Assembly: GCA_937927575.1 (NCBI GenBank)
Contig: CALBEE010000082.1
Span: 1 to 40,967 of the forward strand
DNA length: 40,967 nucleotides
Source: an uncultured Saprospiraceae bacterium
GTDB taxonomy: Bacteria > Bacteroidota > Bacteroidia > Chitinophagales > Saprospiraceae
Reading direction: 5' to 3'
Shown here one piece after another: positions 8,062 through 18,348 of this stretch; the first letter of the stretch is position 1, and every line of letters begins with the position of its first letter. The notes under the pieces were generated by a model, which worked only from the letters and a program-made list of their open reading frames with translations, made no database searches and was not told the origin of the DNA. Position numbers and translations under genes: made by a program.

Positions 8062-9434
8062 CTAGGGTGCTACTTCAGTTTGTGTATCTAAATTCTCTTT
8101 TGGAATTACTTTGTTCATGTGATACCAGTCTACATTTCTACTCATATACATGACTAAAGCGAGTATAAAAAATAGACCTATAGATCCTGCTATTAAGGCA
8201 TATTCTTCAAGCTGTAGAAGTACAAAAATGTAACTATAGATTAATATTAAGATTATGCCTAATATCCATAGCGATTTGCCATTTTTAAGTATCGATTTGC
8301 TATATGCAAGAATCAATGCAATGACGGAAGAAGTAGCAATCATATATGCCATATCAAATCCTAAATGTTCGCTTATAGATAAGAGCAAGTAATAGAAGAT
8401 AGATAGACTTAATCCTATGAAAGTATATTGGACTGGATGTACTTTTTTGCGATACATGATCTCGAAGAAAAAGAAAGAAAGAAATGATAGACTAATAATT
8501 AGCAAAGCATATTTGGCACTACGCATATTTTGTTGATATTGATCTACAGGTTGGATGAGTTCTACACCAAACGATCTATTACTTCTGCCGACTTGATTTT
8601 GATCATCAGACCATAATGAGGGTACAGATCTACTATATTCTGAACTTTCCAATTAGCGCTAAAACCCTCGGCGGTGATTTCATGCTTCTCAGCAAGTACT
8701 TTACCAACGAAGCCCGGAGAATGCCAATTGGATACCATTGAGATCGAAGTATTTTTGGCAGTGGGATCAAAGTATAAGTGATAGTGCCCACGTAAATCTA
8801 GTTGTGTTTGAAACTCAGAAATGCCTTCATGATTTTCACTTAAATCTATATCTGTATGAATACCATCAATAACAGCCTTTTGGTATGGTGATCCAGGTGA
8901 CATATCATAACTTGAGCCATTCCATGTGAGCTTAACATTAGCGTTGATTCCAGTTGGGTCAAATATGCCAACGATCAATTTAGCTTTTTGCCATTCGACG
9001 GTTTCTAATTCTTTTTGGGGTATTTCATCTAGGTCAAAAGAACCTTTGATACTCAAACCAGAAGTATAAAGTACTTCTTCATAAATACTTTTTTTTCTAA
9101 TTTCTGAATCTACATCTGCATTGATATTAATATCTTTTGGGGCTAGGTAATACATATGATTAGTTACCCAGTCATTTTCTTCTTTGGCAGCTTTATGTAG
9201 GATAGAATATGGGACGGCTAGAATCGGACCACTTATAGTTTGTCTATTTCCCCAGCTACTTGCGATCTCATTTTGTACTTGATGTTTGGTTTGTTGACGT
9301 TCTTGTATTAATGATTGGACGAGCCCATTAGGTATAGTTAATATTCCCATTAATATTATAATAAACCCAGCTTTCCAATAGATAGAATTTTCTGAATTGA
9401 TTAATTTTTTTCGAGGTGAGCGATTATGTTCCAT
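8062..9434 (-). pseudogene. creD: creD, inner membrane protein, interrupted by a frameshift
   Basis: Two overlapping minus-strand reading frames together encode one CreD-family protein. The first (from the ATG at 9434) supplies the N-terminal membrane helix (about 20-40) and the large extracytoplasmic beta-rich domain with the SWGNRQTISGPILAVPY signature. It leaves the correct frame near 8643 and ends at 8562. The second frame resumes with SEYSRSVPSLW and FGVELIQPVDQYQQNMR and then the C-terminal membrane helices, ending at 8062. Restoring a single T in GTTCAG (8640-8645 region, minus strand) gives an uninterrupted protein of about 457 residues, close to the ~450 of E. coli CreD. CreD is known as part of the CreBC regulon and affects beta-lactam and colicin tolerance. 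This may be a real pseudogene or a sequencing indel; a canonical slippery heptamer is absent. Confidence 0.88.
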
Positions 9435-9550
9435 GATAATAATTGAGTTTGATTATATCTCAAAGGAATCAAAGAATAGATCAGGAAAAATTGAAAACTA
9501 TTAAGCGTAGGAATTGGAAGAGTAAACGTTAATCGAATACTTATTGAGAA

Positions 9551-12500
9551 CTATATTTTAGTCACATCTCCTGTATAGGTCAAGACTTCACCATCTATTG
9601 TAGTAACTCTAAAAAGGTAAACATATACACCGTTGATTGCCATAGATGTATTTAAAGTACCATCCCAGCCGTAAGATGGATCATTAGGGGCAAAATTACG
9701 ATTGCTAAATACCATATTACCCCAGCGGTCATATATGTACATCTCATTGACAATGTTCACGTTTTCATTAGCATATATGGTAAAGCGATCATTAATACCA
9801 TCGCCATTACTAGCTGAGAAAATGTTAGGTATATAAATTTCAGTTAATTTTTTGACTCTAACGTGGACATCTAAAGTAGCAGTACAACCATTAATATTAG
9901 TGACGATCAATTCGTAAGTATCATGTACAAATTCTTGGATGATAGGGTTGAGGCAATCATCACAAGACAGGCCATCAGACGGTGACCATGAATAATCGAT
10001 ATGGTCGGTTGAAATCTCCTCTACCAGTATGTTTGATTGTCCATTAATTTCCAATACAATAGTATCAGGCGAGATCAATTTTATGGATGGAGTATCAGTC
10101 CATTCTTCCACGAGGATTGAATCTATATTAATACAACCAAAGTCATTCATGGCTTCTAGATAATACCATCCGCTTTCAGCGACTTCAAATTGCACATCAT
10201 TGGTGATGGGTTCGATGGCATTACTCCATGCTACATTGCTTATGTTGTCATCAGATTCAAAATAAACGTTTGCTGTTAGATTATTACAAGTAATGCTATC
10301 CGCAATAAGCTCTAGCTGAGGAGGAGCAGAATAATCTTCTATGAAGAATGAGTAATTATTTACACAGCCATTTTCATCTTGTATTTCTAAGAAATATGTT
10401 CCTCCATTATTCACAGTAATCGAATCTACCGTACCTAGATTATTATTTTGCTCATCACTCCATAAAAACATTATTTCTGGATTAATTGTGGTGGCCGAAA
10501 GTAATGCGTTAGGATCGTTACAACTTACAAAAGAGTCTTGTGTAATGCTCGCTTCTGGAATAGTAATCAATGATATAATTTCTGCTGAAGCCGAGGTCAT
10601 ACATCCATTTTCGCCAACGGTACTAATGCTATAGGTTCCACCAATATCTACTGTGTTGGTGAGACTTGTATATACATCGTTATTGGGTGAAGTAATAATT
10701 GCCGAGGCCAGATTTTGCACTTCCGTTAAATTAAGATATGTAGTCGGATGGCTGCAGTCTAGTATTCCAAACTCGACATCAAAACTTGGAGCAATAGTGT
10801 CGATTTGAATTTCGATGATAGTATCCAGATCGCAAGATCCTTCAACTTCGATTTGTAAATTATACTGACCCGCCACGGAAGTGTTGGGATTGACATCATT
10901 GCTCATAAATGAATTTGGGTAAGTCCAAGTGACACTTTCGTATGTAGACAAAATGTCCAAATCCAAAATCACCGAGGAATTAGTACAATTAATTATTCCT
11001 GAGTTAAATGTATAAATAGGTGGATTACTCATATCTAAGACTTCAATGGAATCTGTAGTAACACAGCCAGATTCTACATTAACTGTACTAAGAATATAAA
11101 TGCCAGCTTCACTAGTGGTAATGTCAGATGTAGTAGGATTAGATCCATCAGGTACATCCCAGTTGGAAATAGTACCATTAATAATAGTAGATTGGATCGT
11201 TGCAGATTGATTATCACAATCGATAGTGTCACTTATTAAATTGATCGTAGGATAATAAAAGCCTTCTTCCACATAAAAAGAATCCACGGAAGTACAGCCA
11301 CTAAGGCTACGCACTTCTACTATATAATTTCCAGCATTACTTACAATCAATTCTTTACTGTTAGAGAGGTTGTCATCATCACTTGTATACCAATTATATG
11401 TAACTTCATTTTGATCGGAATCTACAGAAATGGTAGAAGATGTATTAGTACAATTTATAGTATCTAGCCCTTCCAAGGATATGATTGGAGAAGGCCCTAA
11501 AATGTCAAGGGTAAAGGTATCTCTACTTTGACAATAATTTAAAGTGTCAGTCAATAATACATCATAAACTCCAGAAGTACTTAGTGTAGGATTTAGAATA
11601 CTAGGTACATCTTCTGGACCATTCCATTGAGCTATGGTATTTGTAGAATTGCTAGTATTTTCAAGACTTACGGATGGAATATCACAGGGCACAACGATAT
11701 CCGAAATATTACTTTCCGGAGCGATAGTATCAATAAGTACGACTATCGAATCTCGAGTATAACAGCCATTAACATCAACAATCTCTAATCCGTAAACACC
11801 ACTAGAATTAATGTCAATTGAAAGATCATTCGTTAAAAAAGATCCATTGAAATCCCATTCTACAATGCCAGGCATTTGATATATTACACTTGGGGTAATA
11901 GTGAATTCTGTCTCTTCACAATTTAGAATTAGTGAATCTGAATCAAAAGATATGATTGGAATGTCACCATCTATATTTACCATCGCTTGAGTGGTATCGA
12001 TACATCCATTCAAAGTGTCGGTAGCGACTAAAGTATATAATCCTTCGACATTTACATTTAATGTATCTCCGCTGCCCACAAATTCGGTATTCAAGTACCA
12101 TGAATAATCTAAACTATCCGGATCTTCCGGCGCCACCAAAATGCGATCTTCAATAGGTGTATTACATAATATGGTTAGGTCTGAGATGTCAGCAATACTC
12201 GGAGGTATGGTATCGATAAATAATTCTTTACTACTACTTACTTGACATAATACGTCTTGATAGTTAATTATGGTATTCACTCGATACAGACCTGGTTGTG
12301 TGGCTATAATTATTTCATCTTGCGAAGTACCGTTTGGAGTAAGCCAAAAGAAATCGACATCTTGAATAGGGTAGTTTACATCCAAGGCTACGGTAAGAAT
12401 AATTGTATCTGTATCACAAGTAAAAGTTTCTAATCCCACAATTTCAATTGTTGGAGTAATAACTTTTAGATCTAATACAATCGTACTATCACAACCTAAT

Positions 12501-13831
12501 TCTGTCAAAGTGTTTATAGTGTATATTCCCTCTTCGAAGAATATTTCACCATCTACTTCAAATACTTCATCTTGACAAATATATTTTTCTAATTCATAAG
12601 GTATGGATTCTGGGGCTACAAAAAGTCGAGTATGTATTTGATGAATACAACCATTCACTTCTGTTTCCTCGCGAATATAAAATCCCTCTTCAGTCCATCC
12701 ATTGTATGATTCTCCTTCGCAGATAGTTACTTCTTCGTAAGCAACAGTTGCAGGCGTATATTCTACACCTAAAGGACATATCACGTGATTATTATTTAAT
12801 GCTCCAGTAGAAGCGGTATAGCCCCAATACGCCAAATTGTTACCACCAAAACAATTATTGATAATGTCATAGGAACCGCTCAACATAAGTTCACCATCAA
12901 AGTACAACTCATATAAATTACCGGCTGGATTCCAATCAAATAATATAGTATGATCTTGACCGTCTTCAATATTGGGGAACAATATTTCAGGACCATCTAT
13001 GGAGGCAGGATGTGTCATATTCCCATTGACATTGAATGAGACATGATCAAAAAATGGATCTGCGTAAACTCCTCCATTCTGATAAGTATCAAATTCGAAT
13101 ATGGCAGAATTAGGCATTCCTTCGGCTCCAATTCCCGCTCCAGTTCCACCACAATAATCTGGTCCATTAGATTGATAAACGAGACAGATACCATCTGCTC
13201 CATTAAAACTATTATCACCAAAATTGGCAATCATTTCGTGAGTGAATGGTTGACTAAAATCTACTTCTAATTGGTACCAAGCGCATCCATGTTGCCCATC
13301 TTGTTCTGGCGTAAGCTCGATACAGTCACCGATTATAGAAGCGTCATCAAATACTTCAAAACTTAAAAGAGTAGGGACATCGGTACCTAAGAATAAACCA
13401 AAAGTACCATTGGCTCCTCCATCTTCCGACCATACTCTTACGAGATATTCTTCACCTGGATTTAGATCAGTAATAAGTAATTCAGGACTGGCACTTTGAT
13501 TACAATTATTGTCAATAACATTATACATGAGTAAGGGGTCTGTACAGTCACCAGAGTAGATAGCTAAGGCAGGATTAGTCATGCTACCTGATTGTATGAG
13601 TAGTGAGACTTCACTCGATGGCATTGTAAAACTAAACCATATATCACTACCTATATAACCACCTAATGGCGGAGCATCAATTCCAGAATCTGTGTTACCG
13701 AAATTATCATACACTAAAAAGTCATTACTTGAAGTAGATAGGTTGGTAGCCAGACAAGGATCATTGCCTCCTCTTAACGTAAAACTAATTACGCAAAAAA
13801 TGGCAATAAAATAAATCTTGGCTTTAATCAA
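9551..13831 (-). CDS. giant secreted L-type lectin/Ig-like protein with type B T9SS sorting domain
   Basis: This 1426-residue protein is an extracellular, probably carbohydrate-binding surface protein. Residues 1-20 form a signal peptide. Residues 23-150 look like a beta-sandwich of the PPC/CUB-like kind. Residues 154-353 match the L-type (legume-like) lectin fold: GADGICLVYQ near 211, the metal-site strand IFEFDTYQN near 244-252, and NNLAYWGYTASTG near 331. Then come about 850 residues of repeating Ig-like units of ~80-90 residues, each with paired cysteines and a recurrent IxCxxT-type strand. The last ~90 residues (PNIFSASNGDGINDRF to the end, with YDRWGNMVF) are the CHU_C/gliding-motility type B sorting domain. 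The start is a TTG, chosen because it opens the signal peptide and no in-frame ATG is near. It lies 62 bases downstream of the SprB-repeat gene and may share its transcript. Confidence 0.87.
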   Translation of the reverse strand: MIKAKIYFIAIFCVISFTLRGGNDPCLATNLSTSSNDFLVYDNFGNTDSGIDAPPLGGYIGSDIWFSFTMPSSEVSLLIQSGSMTNPALAIYSGDCTDPLLMYNVIDNNCNQSASPELLITDLNPGEEYLVRVWSEDGGANGTFGLFLGTDVPTLLSFEVFDDASIIGDCIELTPEQDGQHGCAWYQLEVDFSQPFTHEMIANFGDNSFNGADGICLVYQSNGPDYCGGTGAGIGAEGMPNSAIFEFDTYQNGGVYADPFFDHVSFNVNGNMTHPASIDGPEILFPNIEDGQDHTILFDWNPAGNLYELYFDGELMLSGSYDIINNCFGGNNLAYWGYTASTGALNNNHVICPLGVEYTPATVAYEEVTICEGESYNGWTEEGFYIREETEVNGCIHQIHTRLFVAPESIPYELEKYICQDEVFEVDGEIFFEEGIYTINTLTELGCDSTIVLDLKVITPTIEIVGLETFTCDTDTIILTVALDVNYPIQDVDFFWLTPNGTSQDEIIIATQPGLYRVNTIINYQDVLCQVSSSKELFIDTIPPSIADISDLTILCNTPIEDRILVAPEDPDSLDYSWYLNTEFVGSGDTLNVNVEGLYTLVATDTLNGCIDTTQAMVNIDGDIPIISFDSDSLILNCEETEFTITPSVIYQMPGIVEWDFNGSFLTNDLSIDINSSGVYGLEIVDVNGCYTRDSIVVLIDTIAPESNISDIVVPCDIPSVSLENTSNSTNTIAQWNGPEDVPSILNPTLSTSGVYDVLLTDTLNYCQSRDTFTLDILGPSPIISLEGLDTINCTNTSSTISVDSDQNEVTYNWYTSDDDNLSNSKELIVSNAGNYIVEVRSLSGCTSVDSFYVEEGFYYPTINLISDTIDCDNQSATIQSTIINGTISNWDVPDGSNPTTSDITTSEAGIYILSTVNVESGCVTTDSIEVLDMSNPPIYTFNSGIINCTNSSVILDLDILSTYESVTWTYPNSFMSNDVNPNTSVAGQYNLQIEVEGSCDLDTIIEIQIDTIAPSFDVEFGILDCSHPTTYLNLTEVQNLASAIITSPNNDVYTSLTNTVDIGGTYSISTVGENGCMTSASAEIISLITIPEASITQDSFVSCNDPNALLSATTINPEIMFLWSDEQNNNLGTVDSITVNNGGTYFLEIQDENGCVNNYSFFIEDYSAPPQLELIADSITCNNLTANVYFESDDNISNVAWSNAIEPITNDVQFEVAESGWYYLEAMNDFGCINIDSILVEEWTDTPSIKLISPDTIVLEINGQSNILVEEISTDHIDYSWSPSDGLSCDDCLNPIIQEFVHDTYELIVTNINGCTATLDVHVRVKKLTEIYIPNIFSASNGDGINDRFTIYANENVNIVNEMYIYDRWGNMVFSNRNFAPNDPSYGWDGTLNTSMAINGVYVYLFRVTTIDGEVLTYTGDVTKI

Positions 13832-13893
13832 ACTTTGTATTTCTCTTAGTGAGTATTCGTTTATATAATTTTATTGTTCTCTTAAAAGTTCTA

Positions 13894-16800
13894 TTAATTC
13901 TGAGTAAAAATCTTCTTCACCATATTACCAATAGAGGTTTCAATATAGACTAAGTACATACCCGATTTTAAATCCTTAGTATCCATAGTGAGTATTTTTT
14001 TACCCAAGCTATGGTTAGGTTTCAAGGTGATTAGCTGTCGACCACTCATATCAGTTAGTTTTAGAGTAATCTCGATGGACTCCTTTAGATCCAAAGTAAT
14101 ATTGATTTGCTCAGACGCAGGATTAGGCCCTAAAGTAATTATCAATACTTCTTCGGAAATATCATTTACATCAGTAGACAATATGGTAATTACACTTTCT
14201 GTAGAACACCCATTTTCATCCACTACTATAATGTTATAATCTCCATTGGATAATCCATTGAAGGTGGATTCAGTTTGAAAATCTCCATCATTTATTGAAT
14301 AAGAATACGCACCTGTACCACCACTCGCTATTATAGTGATGGAGCCATTTCCAGAGCCATCATCATTGATAATGTCTACATCATCAATTTCAAGAAGTGG
14401 AGGTTCGGGAATCGTTACGGTTACTTCTTCCATACATTGATTAGCGTCTACCAAGGTAAGAGGATAGGTTCCTCCTTCGGCCTCGTTTATTTCTACAGGA
14501 TCATTATTTGCGATATCCAAACTGTCACCATCTTCGTCTAAAATTAGGTATGGCGCAGTCCCACCTAATAGAGAGAAAGATATAAAGGCTTCTCCTCCAT
14601 TACAAGGGGCAGGTATAAGTTCATTAATCACAAGTTCTAATGGATCGGGTTCGGTTACGATCAAAGTATAGTTAGTGGTACATCCATTGACATCAGAAAT
14701 AAACAATTCTTCCTGTAATGGTTCGCCTTCGTCGAATTCTTGTATTTCATTATTTGGAATATCAAATACATCGCCATCTGTAGTAGTAAGTGTATAAGGT
14801 GCCATTCCCCCTTCTAAATGAAACCCAAAAGTGGCATCTCCAGCACCATTACAACTGACATTGGTCAAATAGTCTACTACGAATTCTAAAGTAGTCAAAG
14901 TATTAATGGTTACCGAAGTATCAATTGAACATCCATTTGCATCAGAAATGCCTATATCAATTATACTAGCTTCTAATTGGTCAAATGTAACTGTGTCTGT
15001 GCTTTCAACGCTTATTTCCAAACCATCCGAAACTAATAGATATGGCGCTGTACCACCTTCAACGTGAAAGGCTAATGCTCCATCTAAAACTCCTGTACAA
15101 GTTGCATCTGTCAGGCTATCCAAAGTGAATATAAGTTCTGTAGGTTCTAATATTTCAAAGGGTAATAGAAACGAACATCCAGCAGCATCCGTAATCTCGA
15201 TAGAATAATCTCCTCCAGCGAGTCCTTCAAATTCGCCACTAGATTGACTCTCACCTGCATTAAGTGCATACATATAATCGCCTGCGCCCTCCATCCCAAT
15301 TACTGCTATAGAGCCATTGGCGGCACCTGTACAACTTACATTACTCATTGCCAATGTAGCACCGGAGAGTGTAGTGTCTTCTAATATAGTAACTTCTATT
15401 TCTACAGAACATCCAGTATCGTCTGTGGCTCTTGCGGTATATACTCCACTAGACAATCCAGTAAATGCACCTGTTGTATTGGTCATGCCATCTATCGTGT
15501 AAAATATTGTTCCAGTGCCATCTTCGACAAGTAAGGATATGGTGCCTGATGCTACTCCATTACATCCTGCTTCAGTTTGATCTACAACCATCAAAGTAAA
15601 GGTTGCTGCCGGAGCAGTAATGGTGATGGAAATAGTATCTGTACAACCCGTAATATCTTCCACTTCAATCTCATAATCTCCAGGAAGTAATCCGCTAAAT
15701 TCCCCAGTGATATTAGAAGATCCGTCAAGATTATATAAGTATGGAGATTCTCCTCCAGAAGCGGCTAACGTAACTGATCCATTGGCGGCATCCGCACAAC
15801 TTGCTTCTTCGATCGATACAATTTCAATATCTATCATTGGGCCAGGTTGTAATATTATTTCATCGATCACATTACATCCATTACTATCTTCGATCACCAC
15901 TCCATAGATTCCGCTATCGAGATTCGTTTGATCTTCTGAAGTTGGATTTACACCTTCTCCAGTCCAAGTAAATGTATAAGGACCGTCATCAGGATCTAAG
16001 GTCAGGTCGATAAAACCATTCATACTATTATGACAAATTGGTCCATTTGCATCCACACTGTAGCTAATACCGCCACCCATTTCTATGGTAAATGATATCT
16101 CTTGTATGCAACCTCCAGCATCTGTTGCCGTAGCAGAATATGTACCTGCCGCTAAATCGGCAAATGATCCACTCATCTGCGAAGCACCACCATCTATCGA
16201 GTACGTATATCCTCCTACACCACCTGTCGCTAACATATTCACACTTCCATCATCTTGTCCACAATTGGTATCAGAAGTATCAAGAATCAAAAATGTAAAA
16301 GGATCCGAAATGCCAATAGAAAAATCTAAAGTATTAGTGCATCCAGAATCATCTTGAACCGTTACGGTATAATCATCAGAACTCAAATCGTTGAAGGTAC
16401 TTGGCATTTGAAAATTCATACCATCTATAGAATAAGTATAATTTCCTTGACCACCAGAAGCAGAGAAAGTAATGCTTCCATTATTGGCTTCTTCACAGCT
16501 AGCATCCATTTGAGAAGTAATATCAATATCAATTTCTCCTGGACTACCGACAGTAACAGATAGATCTAATACGCATCCATTATCATCAGTTACTACTACT
16601 AAATAATCTCCGGGCATTAGATTATCAAAAATGCCACTACCTTGACTTGGTCCACCACTTAAGGCATAAGTATATGGTCCAGTACCTCCACTGCCTTCTA
16701 CTTCAAATGATCCATCTATTGAATTGGGACAAGAAGCATCAGTCGTATTTATCAATGATAAATCCAAAGCGGGTGGATCTACCAATGTGAAATCATCGAA

Positions 16801-17829
16801 TGCCGTATCATTTTGACCATCAAAGACAGTTATGGTATAAGTGCCGGCAGCTAGATTTTCAAAGAGACCATTATCTTGGCTGCCACCACCTGAGATCTGG
16901 TAGGTATAAGGCGCTACACCTCCTAATCCTGTTACTTCTATCGTTCCATCAAAACTTCCAAGGCAAAGAGGATCAGACTGCGATACCAAAGCTAATTCAA
17001 CTCCGGATGTAGGTATGCATGTAATCGTCACGTTACCGTCTACATTAGCGCCGCCGCCATTGGCTCCTGCATTAGTAGTCAATGTGATACTACTATATAA
17101 TGTAGTAATGTAGGAGTCTCCTCCCATACCGCCATAATTACCTGATGCACCTGTAGCGCCATCACCGCCTTGGTATCCACCACCACCGCCACCGACAGTC
17201 CCTGATCCACCAGCTCCTCCACCAAATCCATTTCCTCCAGGACCAGCTACTACTCCTTGTGTACCACCGGCACCTTGGGCCGTGAGTGTTCCAGCGCCTC
17301 CACCTGTTCCTCCAACTCCATCTTGACCATCTTCATTGAATCCGCCACCGCCAGACGTACCTGGTCCGGCACCGCCACCTGCAGTACTATTAGTAGAAGC
17401 GCCTGCGCCAAATCCTACTTCGAGTTGTCCGCCGCCGCCACCTGCAGCAGCAGCTATTAGTACATCACTTCCATTAATGATTACGGCAGTACCTCCGCCA
17501 CCTCCGCCACCGCCAGGACTTCCAAGGGCATCTGATCCTGATTCACCAACAATAATAAATAGCTCGTCTCCACCATTTACGATGAAACTAGCACCCATAG
17601 TAGCTCCCTCGCCACCATCAGATTGCGGATTGCCACTCCAAATGAAATCACCACCATCTCCCCCTCGTGCTTCTATTTCTATCAAAAAGGACTCACTGCT
17701 TGCTCCAGGTACGATATAAGTGTATTCTCCAGGATCTGCATATGATTGTTCGCTAAAGCATTGCGCACTTAATTGATGATTCAGGAATAGTGAAGTAATT
17801 GCTGTGAGTAGTGTGGTTAGGTATCTCAT
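13894..17829 (-). CDS. giant secreted SprB-repeat protein with glycine-rich N-terminal domain and type A T9SS tail
   Basis: This 1311-residue protein has a signal peptide (1-22, ending SAQ), then a glycine-rich domain (about 35-271) with long GGGGG runs between short hydrophobic strands such as FIVNGGDELFIIVG, resembling bacterial relatives of the ALK-type glycine-rich domain. Residues 276 to ~1215 hold twelve SprB-like repeats of about 75 residues; each has a D-x-S-C or related Cys entry, a GxYTYxI core, an F-x-x-L-x-x-G-x-Y-x-V turn and a D-x-x-G-C exit. The final ~85 residues (GPNPASEQINI, SGMYLVYIE) are a Por-type (type A) sorting domain. Such proteins are exported by T9SS to the cell surface, where SprB-repeat proteins act in adhesion or gliding. 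The GC-rich, purine-biased glycine region leaves a spurious proline-rich frame on the other strand. The ATG at 17829 fits the signal peptide. Confidence 0.9.
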   Translation of the reverse strand: MRYLTTLLTAITSLFLNHQLSAQCFSEQSYADPGEYTYIVPGASSESFLIEIEARGGDGGDFIWSGNPQSDGGEGATMGASFIVNGGDELFIIVGESGSDALGSPGGGGGGGGTAVIINGSDVLIAAAAGGGGGQLEVGFGAGASTNSTAGGGAGPGTSGGGGFNEDGQDGVGGTGGGAGTLTAQGAGGTQGVVAGPGGNGFGGGAGGSGTVGGGGGGYQGGDGATGASGNYGGMGGDSYITTLYSSITLTTNAGANGGGANVDGNVTITCIPTSGVELALVSQSDPLCLGSFDGTIEVTGLGGVAPYTYQISGGGSQDNGLFENLAAGTYTITVFDGQNDTAFDDFTLVDPPALDLSLINTTDASCPNSIDGSFEVEGSGGTGPYTYALSGGPSQGSGIFDNLMPGDYLVVVTDDNGCVLDLSVTVGSPGEIDIDITSQMDASCEEANNGSITFSASGGQGNYTYSIDGMNFQMPSTFNDLSSDDYTVTVQDDSGCTNTLDFSIGISDPFTFLILDTSDTNCGQDDGSVNMLATGGVGGYTYSIDGGASQMSGSFADLAAGTYSATATDAGGCIQEISFTIEMGGGISYSVDANGPICHNSMNGFIDLTLDPDDGPYTFTWTGEGVNPTSEDQTNLDSGIYGVVIEDSNGCNVIDEIILQPGPMIDIEIVSIEEASCADAANGSVTLAASGGESPYLYNLDGSSNITGEFSGLLPGDYEIEVEDITGCTDTISITITAPAATFTLMVVDQTEAGCNGVASGTISLLVEDGTGTIFYTIDGMTNTTGAFTGLSSGVYTARATDDTGCSVEIEVTILEDTTLSGATLAMSNVSCTGAANGSIAVIGMEGAGDYMYALNAGESQSSGEFEGLAGGDYSIEITDAAGCSFLLPFEILEPTELIFTLDSLTDATCTGVLDGALAFHVEGGTAPYLLVSDGLEISVESTDTVTFDQLEASIIDIGISDANGCSIDTSVTINTLTTLEFVVDYLTNVSCNGAGDATFGFHLEGGMAPYTLTTTDGDVFDIPNNEIQEFDEGEPLQEELFISDVNGCTTNYTLIVTEPDPLELVINELIPAPCNGGEAFISFSLLGGTAPYLILDEDGDSLDIANNDPVEINEAEGGTYPLTLVDANQCMEEVTVTIPEPPLLEIDDVDIINDDGSGNGSITIIASGGTGAYSYSINDGDFQTESTFNGLSNGDYNIIVVDENGCSTESVITILSTDVNDISEEVLIITLGPNPASEQINITLDLKESIEITLKLTDMSGRQLITLKPNHSLGKKILTMDTKDLKSGMYLVYIETSIGNMVKKIFTQN

Positions 17830-17921
17830 TTCTTATTAAAATTCTAGTTGTAGGTTAATATACGAAATAAAGCTTTCCTTCAATAATTGATATGGATTAT
17901 GTGATGAAATTGGAAATCTCC

Positions 17922-17955
17922 TTGCAATTACGACTACTTAATCGTAATATTGCAA
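17922..17955. promoter_or_regulatory. inverted-repeat operator upstream of the ArsR gene
   Basis: TTGCAATTACGA at 17922-17933 faces TCGTAATATTGCAA at 17942-17955; the inner halves ATTACGA and TCGTAAT are exact reverse complements and the outer TTGCAA arms match after a two-base insertion. It ends 16 bases before the ArsR start codon, where an ArsR/SmtB repressor would normally bind to control its own operon. The call rests on symmetry and position only. Confidence 0.6.
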
Positions 17956-17971
17956 TAAAGCATTAATAGCT

Positions 17972-18304
17972 ATGGGAATTACTAAAACTGAAATGTTTAC
18001 AAAAGAGCAAAATCACTTAGCCAGTGTGGCGAAAGTGTTAGGACATCCAGCCAGAATTGCGATTTTAGAGCAGATACTAAAAACGAAAGGATGTATTTGT
18101 GGTGATCTAGTAAATGAGATCGGTCTTGCGCAACCTACAATTTCTCAGCATCTAAGAGAGTTGAAAAATGTAGGTCTCATCAAAGGGAATATTGAGGGTA
18201 CCAAAGTTTGTTATTGTATCAATACTGAAGTATGGTCCGAAATTCAGTTACTCATGTCAGAGTTTTTTTCCTCATTAATTATCGAAGATGATAGTTGTTG
18301 CTAA
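17972..18304 (+). CDS. arsR: ArsR/SmtB family metalloregulator
   Basis: This 110-residue winged-helix repressor should bind the operator just upstream and release it on binding a metalloid or metal ion. The DNA-recognition region LAQPTISQHLRELKNVGLI (52-70) is typical. A CxC pair (C41, C43, in GCICGDLV) lies at the start of the helix that carries the ELCVCDL arsenite site in classical ArsR. More cysteines occur at 80 and 82, and the protein ends in CC (109, 110). The cluster that follows (DUF6428 protein, ArsC-like reductase, aquaglyceroporin) supports arsenic as the effector. The gap to the next gene is 44 bases. The effector is inferred from context and the CxC pair. Confidence 0.88.
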   Translation: MGITKTEMFTKEQNHLASVAKVLGHPARIAILEQILKTKGCICGDLVNEIGLAQPTISQHLRELKNVGLIKGNIEGTKVCYCINTEVWSEIQLLMSEFFSSLIIEDDSCC

Positions 18305-18348
18305 TCTAATGCGAAGTACATTATTATAACCATATAAATGATATTAAT

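Noticed and set aside
8562-8652. Programmed -1 frameshift in creD
   Set aside because: The site reads TGG AAA GTT CAG on the minus strand, without an X-XXY-YYZ heptamer or an obvious downstream stem, and CreD is not known to use frameshifting; a one-base deletion or sequencing error is simpler.
17336-17719. 127-codon proline/serine-rich frame on the + strand
   Set aside because: It is the complement of the GGN-rich codons of the glycine-rich domain of the SprB-repeat protein; long CCN runs read as proline. The minus-strand protein has a signal peptide and recognisable domains.
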